A stretch of 64,000 nt of DNA from Lingula anatina (Eukaryota > Brachiopoda > Lingulata > Lingulida > Lingulidae), in NCBI RefSeq assembly GCF_001039355.2, contig NW_019775502.1:397895-461894 (forward strand), read 5' to 3'. Position numbers and translations under genes: made by a program. Of the stretch, positions 35,001 to 46,490 are shown piece by piece (the first letter of the stretch is position 1; each line of letters begins with the position of its first letter). The notes under the pieces were generated by a model. That model had not been told where the DNA came from, did not search any database, and worked only from the letters and a program-made list of their open reading frames with translations.

Positions 35001-37616
35001 TAGCTAGGTTAATTTATTAATCTATAAAACAAGGCAACAACCCCAACTCCGATCTAGTTTTCGATACAAAGTTTTGAGCAATGTCAGAAAGATGCCACAG
35101 TATTCACATGTACGCAAAAAAAAAAAAAAAAAAACCTTGCAAAGATGACCTTTAGTGGTACAGTTTTGACAAAATGCATGCAAATAAGCATGTGATCAAG
35201 GCATCATGTCGAGACAGATACACGACGCTACATGCAAAAATAAATTGCTCAATTACATTTTTCCCCAAGTTTTTAAAAATCATCTTCTAGATAATACAAT
35301 AATTCAATATATATAGTGTATAATAAGCTGCGGCTTACAATCAACGTCTCCAGTCCCTCGTTGAGCTTTAAGCCTTTCAGCAGTGCCTTTAAGCTGTCTA
35401 GGTCGATCCGGTTAGACGTCAAGTCCAGGGTTTTTAAGGATTTATTCACCTCTAGGGCCTCAGCCAAGGCCTTACACCCCATAAGATGGAACCCGTTCCA
35501 CGCTAAATTCACAGTTTTAAGACCCATGTTTTCCTGCAATAGATAAAAAGTATTGATTGATTTTCCATTAAATCAATGTGCATTGTCTGGTTCCATTGAT
35601 CACAGTTCTTTTTACTAAGATCCTACCGCAAAGTGTTTCCTCTTATTTTTTCAGCTTAAAAGTATTTGCAGTGTAAGCATCGTGAAAATCATTTTAATTT
35701 AACAGGAGGAATCCTGCAAATAATTTCACCATCTGTGTGGTAATATACAGTATATGATATAGCCATCTAAAGAAGAGCAGGTATTTCGTCGGCTACATGC
35801 ATACAATTCTAGATGAACAACCCAGCAGCTATAGAAATTTGCCCAAATATGGTAAGTCAGGCTGGGCAGACGAGAAATCAATTCCCACCAACTACAGTAT
35901 ATATGGCCCTGCTCTCTGACCACAAGGTCTGATACAATTGAGTCACAAAATTATTGGATGTTCTTCAATTTTGTAAATTGTTCTAGAAGCGCCTGTGTTA
36001 TCGGAGGCTTCTATGCTTCTGCTATGAACACATCTAGAAACTCAAAAGGGAACTCTGACCTTTATTCCCTGAGCAATGGCCGCAGCACCTTTTCGTCGTA
36101 GATGATTCCAGCTGAGATCCAGAAGTTCTAGTGTCACATTATTAGCTGAAATATCAAACGCATTTTCAATCGTTCACCGGTTTCTGAATTCCTCTAATTT
36201 TTCATGTAGAAGTTGTTATAAGAAACACAACGGATTGGAAAGGCGCAATGCAATCTATAACTAAATACGATTAAGCTATCCCCATTTAAAACACGTTGAG
36301 TCATACATGTAACTTTGTATGATTAATGACAATGTCTGAGTGTGAATTATCATGAAGAGTGCTTTAAAAACACGAGGTAAGAGTATACCTATAGCCGGGG
36401 AGAGTATTTCCCCTCCAAGTTCTCTGAATTCATTGTGTGACAAATACAGCTCCCTAAGGATCTGGTTATTCTGAATAAATAAATACATCAGATGATTACT
36501 TGGTGATTCCACAAAAAAATCAAATACATGTCAGTTACATCTACATGTCATTACGATAACATGTTAAATAAAACCATCGATGTTCCCTAAATTCCACTAA
36601 ATGTTTAACACACCAGTACAAGAGCATTTAATTTCTGAAAAAAAATGTAGATATATATATAATTCATGGAACAGTGGCTGATTTAAATGCAGCCCCCCCC
36701 CCTCCCCTTTGGTTTCTGAAAATATGTTTTAAGAAGTCACTCAGGTAGTTGGCGATGCAGTTTCACATAGTGTTGAATTTACTAACGTTCGTAAAAAAAA
36801 ACCAATATAACAACTCTGCGTCTATACCATCTAAAAAGCCAACCCATATTTAGGAAAATTAGAAATTTCTACACGGGGAGATTGAATACAGGCCGACACA
36901 CCATTCTATACTCGAAAAACTGTAATATGGGCGATGGTACAGTGGTAATGACGTTGGGCTTCTCAACCAGAATTGGTGGGTTCGAATCCCACACTGGATA
37001 TGTGTTTCTCTTTTATTATTGTGTGTTTTAAATATTTTAATTTCAAGGTAAAGAGTACAGGTAAATACGCCAAGAAATGCAGGAGTCATTGTGTCCTCGT
37101 CGGTGGCGCAATGGATAGCGCACCTATATGGTTACGAAGCCTTCTTCGACGCCGACAGACACGAAGACGCCTGGAGTAGGTTACGTGTAGGTCAGCCTAG
37201 GAGAGAGCTAGGAGTAGGAACAAAACTTAGAAAACCAAATAGGCATTGAAGTATAAGTTAGAAAATCCAATAGGCATTGACAAAAAAATCTCAAAAAGTG
37301 TGACTTATTTTTTTCTGACTTTTCCAGTTTGGATTAATTTAATGTAAACTAGAAAGAAAGAGACAAGTATGGTGCAGTGTGTGACCTCTCTCTGACTTTG
37401 GTCTTTCTCCGATGATTTTCATTAATACGAAAAGGAGTACACATTTATCGATATACGCACTGAACAGGTTTAAAATAATGAATGGATAAATAGATAGATA
37501 GATTCATATAAATATAAATGTGAAAAAAGAAAAGAAAAGAAACGGACGCATAATGAAAACTTCACAGGTATAGTTCTCGGCTTTACGAACCTCGACAGTC
37601 CAAGGAAATCAGTGGC

Positions 37617-37659
<43 letters not shown>

Positions 37660-40542
37660 GGGGGGGGGGGGTCAGGGGGGTTAACCTCAGGTCTTCAGAA
37701 TTCTAATATCAAGAGGGGATTATTGATGTGATTTTTGATTGATTGAACCCGAATCATAGTTCTAAACTGCACCAAATGACACAGTTTGCCCTCCAAAACA
37801 CAAAAACCCACACCAAGGGGGCAAGGGTTGGCTTCGCATACGAGACCTGTCATTCTTTAAAAAAACTGGACTCCTCCTTTACGTCATCCTGGATCCGACC
37901 CTTTGGAAGATATGTGTTTGGTACATAAAATGCCTAGCTCGTTTTTGCTAATACTTACTTCTAATATTTCTGCGATATGATGAGCATCATTTTCACCGAA
38001 ACCGTTGCCTACAATTATAAATGGAAAATGCATGTTCATGTATCTTTAGGGACAATTGTCATAAGATGATATTAAATGCTTGCATTGTATGATATAGGTC
38101 TAGATGACATCGAATACATTGTCCAATTCTTACTTAAGTCACATAAGCCCACCAGTTTTGCTATGTATTCAACAACTACATGCGCATGTATGTATAATAA
38201 GCATTCAAACCAGACAGGCTACATGTATACTTGTACGAGATTTTGTTTTCAGTCTTTCACTCGATTCTCCATATTTTGTTGTAGGAATAACCTCAAAAAC
38301 AAAATATCCAATGTATAAAACTGACCGTAATTTTACCTGAGAGATCCAACGTCTTCAGATAGCGACTATTGATAACCTCTTCGGCCAATACCTTTAACCC
38401 AATGCGGGTGATGTTGTTTTCAGCGAGTGTCTGGAACGGAATACAGTAATATAGTATACATGCTGCTTGAAATGGTTGATCATATAACAATATTTAGTCA
38501 ATAACCGTGACAATTTATTTTAAAACCGGGTTATTGGTACTGCCGTGCTGTTCTTAATATTTTAATAAAACTCAACGTTCTAAAATTAAAAACTCTAATG
38601 CTTACAGTGTATTAATATTTATATGCAAGAAGATGACACAGTTTTTTCGAACTCACAAAATCAAAATTTACTTAATGAAAGTTGGATTATAATGAAATTA
38701 TTCTAATTCTCACCAGACTGGTAACGTAGTAGTTCTCCCTCAGTAAGTCTGACACGTAAACAGCGCCCTCGTCACCCATTTTGTTCCCGGTAAGATCCAA
38801 CACCTTCACGTTACAATTACGCTGAAATATTAATAATACTTCTGTAAAACAGAAAACTATGCTTGTTTCTGCGAAAAGATAGAAATGATAAATATGCAAA
38901 TTTAAAGATGTGCAATATCTATAAAAGATGCTAGTTTAACTGTCAGAAATTTAGACCGGTGAGAGGACGTCGAAGAGAAAGAGAAGTGAAACATAGCCTC
39001 TCATGTGAAGCCGTCCACTTAATTATCAGATATTTATAATTTAGTAATCGTTACGTACCACAAGTCCCAGTACACAGGCTTTTGTCTCGGAAGGTCCCAT
39101 GGGTCTCCGCGCTATCTTCACTTGGTCGTGGATGACGCTTTTCACCACGGACCTGGCTGGGTTCACACCTGTCTGTCTACAGGCCGCCACGTACGCCTTC
39201 ACGTCGGGGTGGTTCATTTCGTCGTCAGAGTCTTCGTTGTCCTGGTCGTCTGATTGAGGGATACAAAGACAGAAATGAAAGGGGCATCTTGACCAAGTAT
39301 TGGGGCATTTTTGCATTATACCTTTTTCACTATGCGGTTCCTGTTACATGTACGAGGAAGAGCATGTTTAGGCCTGGATACCAGTACATGTAGGCCTATG
39401 TTCTTTAACAAGAACACAAACGGACACAAAAGAACACAAAATTGCAAAAAGAAAAAAAAAAGCTAATCGAATTGAATACCTGGCTTAAAGTCACCACATA
39501 ATTTAGATAAACGTTGAAAACCAAAGACTTATAAGCCGGTGGTATATTGCGAAAACATAATAAAAACACGCCTTTTTCACATTTAATCTCGCTTATTTCT
39601 AAAACAGACCTTTATCGAAGTCGAACTCTCCGCTCTCCTCCTCGTCGTCTCGTGCGTCGTCATGTTGCAGTGCATTGTGGGGCTGATCGTCCTTGTCATT
39701 CTGCGCCTGCTCCAGGAGCTTCTTTTTCCGAATCACTTTTTTCCCTGACACCTTCCCCCGGACTCCGCCCTCCGCTCGCAGCTTGGAGAAGGTCTGATTG
39801 GCCATAGACTGGACGTGAGCGAACCCCTTTAGCTTTGTCCATCTTCTCTGGACGTTGGAGGACGGGATTTTTGGTTTCTTAGGACAGAAAAACAATGAAA
39901 ATAATAAAAGAAAGGCAAATAATACGGTGCGCTTGTTATTTTCATGGATGAATATTGGAAATACTAATGTAAACCTGGGTTTTAATTTAAAATGACTTGC
40001 ACACTGTTGCTGTGCCCCCACATTTAAAAGTGCTGCTATTCACATCTTGTCACAACGCAACGTCCTAAATTAAACCCAAAAACACACACATAAAACTCTT
40101 TCGAAATTCACTGTAACATATATAACGTAGCATTTATATTTCGTTAAATTCACCCCAACAAAAACATGGTGTGCGAACATCAAAATTTCACCCAAGAGCG
40201 GACCTTTTCCCTGCTAAAAAGGGCGGTTGGTTCAAACCTTCCAAAGCCCCTACCATTTACCAGGCCACAGATTAGATTTTTCACCAGATATTCACAGATA
40301 TGTCTCCGGTTAAATTCACAGTTAATCGCCTCAGCAAAAAAGTCCATAAATAATTACAGAGGTTACAAAGCCCCCAACGCCACCCCCATCCCCACCCACA
40401 CCCCCACCCAAACCCCACCCCGGCTACGGGCCTGGGTAAAACATGTATCTAGTAGTACATATCATACCTGTAATCCAGGGTCCTCCTCCTCCTCTCCGTC
40501 ACCATCAGTACCACCAGTTTTGATAAATGCACTGACGTTCAT
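30894..40542 (-). CDS. LRRC74A-like: LRRC74-like leucine-rich repeat protein with EF-hand tail, gene B (long form)
   Basis: Exons in order: 40468-40542, 39610-39877, 39059-39249, 38714-38821, 38337-38430, 37959-38008, 36389-36470, 36060-36145, 35339-35533, 34867-34962, then for the long form 31762-32023, 31386-31467, 30894-31269. This gives 654 codons plus stop, all phases consistent. Residues 1-115 are acidic/basic and disordered (MNVSAFIKTGG start, then EEEED). The LRR region covers about 130-415, with LDLSWNHLRRKG identical to gene A. The tail carries two canonical EF-hand loops, DKDGSNSLTFQE and DKDGDGEVDFGE, then a Lys/Glu-rich end. The loops predict calcium binding. Exons 4-10 have exactly the lengths of gene A's (108, 94, 50, 82, 86, 195, 96). 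The 31467 acceptor (CAG) was chosen because it pairs in phase with a GTATGC donor; a one-codon-shifted pair is possible. Confidence 0.85.
32024..33956 (-). other. Spacer between the two alternative 3' ends of gene B
   Basis: Intronic for the long form, downstream DNA for the short form. Holds the short-form poly(A) signal at 33761-33766 and two TGACGTCA palindromes (33124-33131, 33185-33192). An 81-codon open frame at 32233-32478 on the minus strand has no recognised relatives. Confidence 0.5.
33761..33766 (-). terminator. Poly(A) signal AATAAA for the short form of gene B
   Basis: TTTATT on the plus strand, 191 bp past the short-form stop. Its presence before the EF-hand exons supports a real short transcript. 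Confidence 0.5.
33957..34091 (-). CDS. Alternative terminal exon of gene B (short form)
   Basis: After TTTCATTTCAG a 45-codon frame (TQLVTPEFLAEY...HGRIYDPS) ends in TGA at 33957-33959. Joined to exon 10 it gives a 459-residue protein, almost the same length as gene A (460), without EF-hands. It corresponds position by position to gene A's last exon. Confidence 0.82.
   Translation of the reverse strand, partial: TQLVTPEFLAEYRELKNKRQNFKFLHGRIYDPSNQLKRPKTSFF
36695..37352 (+). mobile_element. Composite tRNA-derived repeat R1, copy in gene B intron
   Basis: First tRNA-like module at about 36929-36998, with A-box TGGTACAGTGG (36935-36945) and a perfect B-box GGTTCGAATCC (36979-36989). Second module at about 37095-37165, with the arginine-tRNA-like arm TGGCGCAATGGATAGCGC (37104-37121) and a B-box-like GGTTACGAAGCC. 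Matches 15.6-17.0 kb in reverse. It lies antisense within intron 6 of gene B. Confidence 0.75.
37618..37671. repeat. T41 G13 homopolymer junction
   Basis: Forty-one T followed by thirteen G. Length is likely unreliable in the assembly. Confidence 0.95.
40261..40330 (+). repeat. Dispersed short repeat D, copy 3
   Basis: Reads GGCCACAGATTAGATTTTTC then ACCAGATATTCACAGATATG. Lies in intron 1 of gene B, followed by a C-rich tract (about 40370-40426). Confidence 0.75.
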
Positions 40543-40581
40543 CTTAAATTGTGGTAGCCACGTTGCTGAAGTTGTATCTAT

Positions 40582-40591
40582 TATTTATATA
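40582..40591 (-). promoter_or_regulatory. TATA box candidate for gene B
   Basis: TATATAAATA on the minus strand, 40-49 bp upstream of the ATG at 40542. This implies a leader of only about 15 nt and supports the chosen first exon. Confidence 0.5.
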
Positions 40592-40599
40592 CCTTAAAG

Positions 40600-43548
40600 C
40601 AGCCGGTGAAATCGCTGTCTCAGTCCCTATGATAGGGCCAAGGAACGCATGTTGTTGAGTAAAATTCACGTCAACTATTATCCATTTTTACACGTTGATT
40701 AAGTCGGTTATTAGCGAAAAAATGTTGTAAGTCTTGGATCATACCGATGACTTCTACTCTGCCTTGATATTCTCAGTACAAGTCGTCACATTTCACTGAG
40801 AAGTCCGTCAACATAAAATCGCAGCGCCTGTTTATAAGTCCTTTACGAGCGGACACGGTTGTATGTAATCTCCAATATACAGTACACCACGGTCTCTATT
40901 GTTGACGCTGGGTTACAACTGTACTGTATTGTTCCGGCCTTTCTCTAAGCACAAAAGTTAGAGTGAAAACGATTTTCCGGTTCTCTGTTTATTTTGTTTA
41001 ACTTCAACAAGTTTAGAATTAGAAGTTTATTCTTGTTTGGAATAAATCTAATGTTTTCCAAGTGGATGAAGGCATTGAAAGGTTGCATGTTTCTTTCACA
41101 TATTTCGCGATAATGGCAAACGATACATGTACCAGTGCAAAATTATAACTAATCAGAAATGTACCATTGAATGATATGGGAAAGCTGACAAAATAATCTG
41201 CGACTTAATTAATACTGTAAGGGAATGTTAAGAGTGCAAACAACTATAAATAACTGAGAGCTTTCCCTTAACGTAAGATCCAATATTAAATTTTTGAATT
41301 AAAATCTACCTATTATCTTATTATAATGCAGGTTTAACTGTATGAATAAAAAATTCACTTTGATATCTTTTCCTTTACATATATTTTTTCTATTTTAAGC
41401 GATTTTAACTGTATCATCATAGAAGCTTAAATTAATTATNTAATATGTTTTCCTTTACATATATTTTTTTTCTATTTTAAGCGATTTTTAACTGTATCAT
41501 CATAGAAGCTTAAATTAATTATGGGGGGGGGGGCATCCGGGCTGCTCAGGTCTATTAATAAACAAATTGAAGTCTTAATATTCTTATCATTAAAATGCTT
41601 GTTAACGCAGAGACTGATAAAAATACATATGTATATTTTAAAAGACACAAATACACTTTGTTTAAAATAAAATGTATGTAATGTATAAAAAAATTCACTT
41701 TAATATGTTTTCCTTTACATATATTTTTTTTCTATTTTAAGCGATTTTTAACTGTATCATCATAGAAGCTTAAATTAATTATGGGGGGGGGGGCATCCGG
41801 GCTGCTCAGGTCTATTAATAAACAAATTGGAGACTTAATATGCTTATCATTAAAATGCTTGTAAACACAGAGACTGATAAAAATACATATGTATGTTTTA
41901 AAAGACACAAATACACTTTGTTTAAAATAAAATGTGTGTAATTAAAAAAAAAAATTAACAAAAATTAACACAGTGATGGATGGCATTATATAAAACTCTT
42001 AAATAAAGCGATTGTGTTATAACAAGTCCTATGAACCATCCAGGCTCCAGCACAATCAAAGGTAATATAAAGCTAAAATACCGACCACTGAATAATTTTT
42101 AGCCCTTTCTAGTGAATTATTAGGTGATGAAGGGAGTGGGAGTGTGAAGTTTTCATCCATGCAAATTTTTGAGGAATGTGTTCAAATTTATTTAAACATC
42201 TGTATTTTCTATTTCATTTGTCTTCATGCACACTGCCAGAGAAACTAAAACCGCAGCAAATGCTGCTAAACAGAAAATAAATACAACCGGAGGAGTCCTT
42301 TGGCATTCTCATATTGGTGATGTCATCGCCATTGTTGGATTGTACACTTGTCAAAATAAAATGGGTTTTGCTTTCCACTCACTCTAATCCAAGGGACCAC
42401 ATTTTGGTATCCTTGTTACAATTTCCAAATGCATCATTGATTGATAACTCACACAGAAAGGACCGATATAAGCGCGCGAGAGCTATACAGATAAAGAAAA
42501 ATCGACGGAAGGCAGAACTAATTTCACTGATCTTTCTTATTGCAAACAGGATCTGGCAGGACGCGGAAAAACTTTAAAAAATGTAAAAAAAAAAAAAAAA
42601 AAAAAAAACCATGATAATACATAACCAGTAAACATAAGTTTATAAAAATAAACATCTTTAAATACATGAAAATAAACTTTCTATTTATGACAATCAAAGA
42701 AAGTGCCACATATGTAAAACAGAATATTATGTAGGCTACACAGGTAAGACTATGAATATATGTGCATCATCATGATTAAATTAACATTATCACAATTAAA
42801 CACTCATCATTTATGCGTTTCCTTATAAATTATAAATTCAAGTTACTGTGATCTGACTGTAAGTAGCTGATCGAGAACAAGGATATGCAAGTCTGCCTCA
42901 CTCATTCAAGACCTCTTCGCAACCCCACAAACAAAAAATTATAACTTTTGTTCACTCGTTACCTCATAATTTTTAGGATGATGAGTCTTATTGAATATTT
43001 GATATATATTTTTATCCAGTAGGTCATAACATTAAATACAGACAATAATTTGTTACGTTGTAAAAATTGTTAAAATGATAAGGATAGTGGGGTTGTACAT
43101 GTACAGTATAATAAAAGCGGCCTTGTTTGACCAAATCTCGAACAATCGACATTTTTGCTGCCTTCTTTTTTGTTGTGAATGGGGTTATGAAAGTTTATTG
43201 TACACTGGAATGAATGAGATATAAAAGGAGACACTGAATGGAGTGAAATAAGAATATGCATACTAAATGGAGTTGCCCTGAATATTTAAAGTTGTCAAAT
43301 ATGTAAATATTGCATTGGTTGTGCTGGATGCAACACCCGCCTCCTCCACCACAATCAAATTAAATAAAAACCTTACCGTTGGATTTCAAGTTGTGATCAG
43401 ATATTTGAAAAGCTATAACGTAAACACACACACACACACACTCATATATAGCTGTATATCACATGGATTTTTTTAAATTAAAAGGCAAATCGGATTAAAT
43501 GCGAGACGCATGCGCGTTGTTTGCCTTATGTGCCGTGTTTCTGTATTT
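40600..43548. other. Intergenic between gene B and the TNF-receptor gene
   Basis: Contains the tandem duplication at 41348-41955, an A-run at about 42582-42608, and otherwise AT-rich sequence with no gene recognised. A (CA)n run lies at 43422-43441. Confidence 0.55.
41348..41955. repeat. 260-bp tandem duplication with G10 runs and an assembly N
   Basis: A partial copy (about 41348-41439) ends at an N (41440), followed by two nearly full copies starting at 41441 and 41701. Each full copy has a G10 run before CATCCGGGCTGCTCAGG. The N falls exactly where the first copy's G run would be. Confidence 0.88.
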
Positions 43549-45217
43549 TCATGTTGTCGTATACAAATGCTCGCTGCTATGATGTGAGTGAACGTTGCAG
43601 TTCTCAGATTCCGATTCTGTGTCACATTGGTTGACACGGTCCGCTGGCTCTGGTGCGATCCCAACAATCGTTTCATCCTGATTACGACTATTTAGTCCGG
43701 TGTCATCTGTTGCAGGGTCATTGGACATGAAATTATCATAATAACCACGAAGAGGCTGATCATCGGCTGTATGTTCTTGTGAAATCATGCGGTTACCTTC
43801 CTCTGCTCTAGCATTTTTCTTTTGCCATACGCATTTAGGTCTAAGAAGTACAATCATAACCAACGATGATACTACAGCCATCCCCAAAACAATTATTATA
43901 ATAACATATGAATTCGTGTTCTTCCCATCTGGTTGCGTCGGTGTTGCATTTACTAGAAAAAAAAACAATGCACAGTAAAAATGAATTCAAAATAAAAAGG
44001 ACTTTTATTTAAAAGTGATTAAAATCACTCCCCCTCCAAAAAAATGAGAGAAATACAATTCGTTGCCTTTTTTTCTTCAGAAGCTTTTAAAAGTCTTAAT
44101 ACGAACACATGTATGTTTCTTAAAAAACAATACATTTAAGCTAGACACGCCTCTTAAATCTAAAAAAAACATATCAAATATAAATTTTGTATATTGTAGC
44201 CCACGAATCTGCAGGTAGGACAAGGCACGGTTTTAATTTTGAAGTTTCTCATGGCTACATCTCAAATCCCTGCCGGTCGAAAACCTAGATATAACCAAAG
44301 CTTGTAAATATGTGGAATAAATTTTGGAACAAATGCCTCACATTGACGGTGAGTAGTAAATTGAGGTACATGTAGTAACTATATATGCAACAGTGAGCAG
44401 TCATTCTCGAAGAGTTAATTAAAGCTTACTCAATTCAGTGGTACTTGGAATCACGAGCGTTTTCATCGGCACTGCCATCAAGTCGGTTTGGTCATGTGCA
44501 TATGTTATTTTTGGTTTTACCTGGACGATGTCTACCTTGATGCAGTCCCCCGTCACGTCATCGTACTTATAACCTGAATAATTCAGTAAAAAGGAAATAA
44601 TGTAAATTTAATATCGTAAACTGCATATCTTCATAAATAGCAACAAATACCAGTAAATGAAATAAACACAAAAAGCTTTACAGGAATGTCAAATTTATGG
44701 ATCGTCACGTACGTGTATTCTACGGTGCGCACCTCCCCCTTTTAATTGAACGCATGATAACATAATAACGATAAACAACACTAGTGAGTAGAACATGTAC
44801 ATGCTACAAATCGATACCTGGTAAGCACATTCCACACTTTATGTCATTGAACCTTGTGCAGTTTTCCAACACTTCTTGTCCCTCCTCACAACTCTTGCAC
44901 TCATCACAGACAGTTGCTTCATCATATTCCAAAGAATACGTTTCTCCGTCTTTACATGGGGCGCATATTGTGTCTGTGTAATTTTGGCACTCAAATATAG
45001 TTCCCTCCCCTTTGCTGTGGTCACACTTCGTGCATCTTCGGCAAGTTACGTCTCCGTTTTCGAGCCGGACCTTATAATGCGTAAAATAATCGCAGTCTGT
45101 TTCGGTGGTGTTGATGACGCTTCCCATGCATGGGGTCACTACAATAAGCTCTACTCGAAATAATAAGCCTAAAGCCTGGAAAAAGAATGAGACTATGACA
45201 GATTGAGACATGTACAT
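43549..45217 (-). CDS. TNF receptor superfamily member, short cytoplasmic tail
   Basis: Exons 44818-45217, 44430-44573 and 43549-43952, in phase, 315 codons plus stop. A hydrophobic N-terminus (SVIVSFFFQALGLLF) is followed by cysteine-rich TNFR repeats, with signatures such as TCRRCTKC, CAPCKDG and CDECKSC, and several N-glycosylation sites. A stalk follows, then a transmembrane segment (YVIIIIVLGMAVVSSLVMIV) and a tail of about 100 residues with a basic start. The tail shows no death domain, so signalling through a caspase platform is unlikely. Family members bind TNF-like ligands at the cell surface. The start is uncertain: TTCTTTTTCCAG at 45176 onward is an excellent acceptor, so exon 1 may lie further right and the true exon begin at 45175. 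Then MYMSQSV would be intronic. Confidence 0.87.
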
Positions 45218-45424
45218 TAGACATGCTTAAAAAATACCTGTATGTTTTAAAGATATACCCGAAAATCTAAAGTTCTACAATCCCTCTTGGTAATGCTGTG
45301 AGTGCAAGTATGCTACAACATGGAGAGTTATTTTATTGGACAAAAATAATTGCTGTCTGTTTTGTAGTATCCTCTACTAGAGCCACATAATTTATTATGT
45401 GGACTTTTTCTCTGACGCGTGAAA

Positions 45425-45490
45425 AACCGTCAATTTAACCAGAGCATATCTGTGAATATTTAGTGAAAAATCAATATGTAACCCAGGCAG
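45425..45490 (-). repeat. Dispersed short repeat D, copy 4
   Basis: On the minus strand it reads ACATATTGATTTTTCACTAA then ATATTCACAGATATG, nearly identical to copies 2 and 3. Confidence 0.78.
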
Positions 45491-46424
45491 AATGTGAACT
45501 TATGGTACAGACTGCATTAATTGGATGTAGGATGTAGGATTTTGCTAAGAGGAGCAGGGAGGCGTCAGGATAATAAATTTAGCCTTGCTTCGATCGCTAA
45601 ATAGGTGAGAATAATTTCACTATAATACATGTACAGTATGTAGGGCACAGGCTTGAAAAGTTGCTTTTCAATCTCGTTTCAGTGACTACACTTCTGTCTG
45701 CAATGAGAATAGGAGGGATTTTTGCATGTAATATAACCATGCATAGCATCTGTCTCCATCTCCCGATCCGCGCCTGGGATAGAGCCAGCTACCCCCTGTA
45801 CAAGGTATCATTTAAATTATTATCAATAAACAAGAAACTTTATTAAATTAATTTTTACCCCTCCTTGTCATTCACGACACATCACCCTGCACACTACGAG
45901 TGGCTCCCATAAGCCTGCACCCTAGCCCACAGCATTATAACATACACAATTTATATTCTGCAAATAATGCCTAAAGAAAAATATAATTTGCTAGTTTTGG
46001 TGATTATGTTATTTTTGTATGGCGTAAACAGGTGCCGACCTCTTACTTAAGGCCTTAAGATGTTGGAGTGTTTATGGGTCAATCTAAAAATACCTACCAA
46101 TGGCACACTTCCATTTCAAAAAGCCTTTTTTTTCTTGGCGCTTGGGGATTATTTCTGTTTTCTCTATTGTATTGACTCTTTAGGACCCTAGGTCGACATT
46201 CGTTTTGAATAATAAAACCGATTTTATGGGGTTTTTTTGTGCGTTATTGTAGACTAGTATGGTACTCTTATATCTATTTATGTGGTTTTCAAGTTCATAC
46301 ACCCAATTTTTACATCATGTAGCATTTTGCTGCAATCGTTTCCTACAATCCAAAAGTAGGATTTAACTACACGTAGTAGGTTACACGCAAGCGCTTAGAG
46401 AGAGACAGACCTAGCCTCCACTAA

Positions 46425-46490
46425 GGCCACAGATTAATTTTCACTAAATATTCATGAATATATCCCTGGCAAACTATGGCAATTTTATCT
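46425..46490 (+). repeat. Dispersed short repeat D, copy 5
   Basis: Reads GGCCACAGATTAATTTTCAC then TAAATATTCATGAATATATC; slightly more diverged. Confidence 0.7.

Noticed and set aside
36929-36998. Functional tRNA gene
   Set aside because: Boxes are good, but stems do not pair like a tRNA and the module lies within a dispersed repeat.
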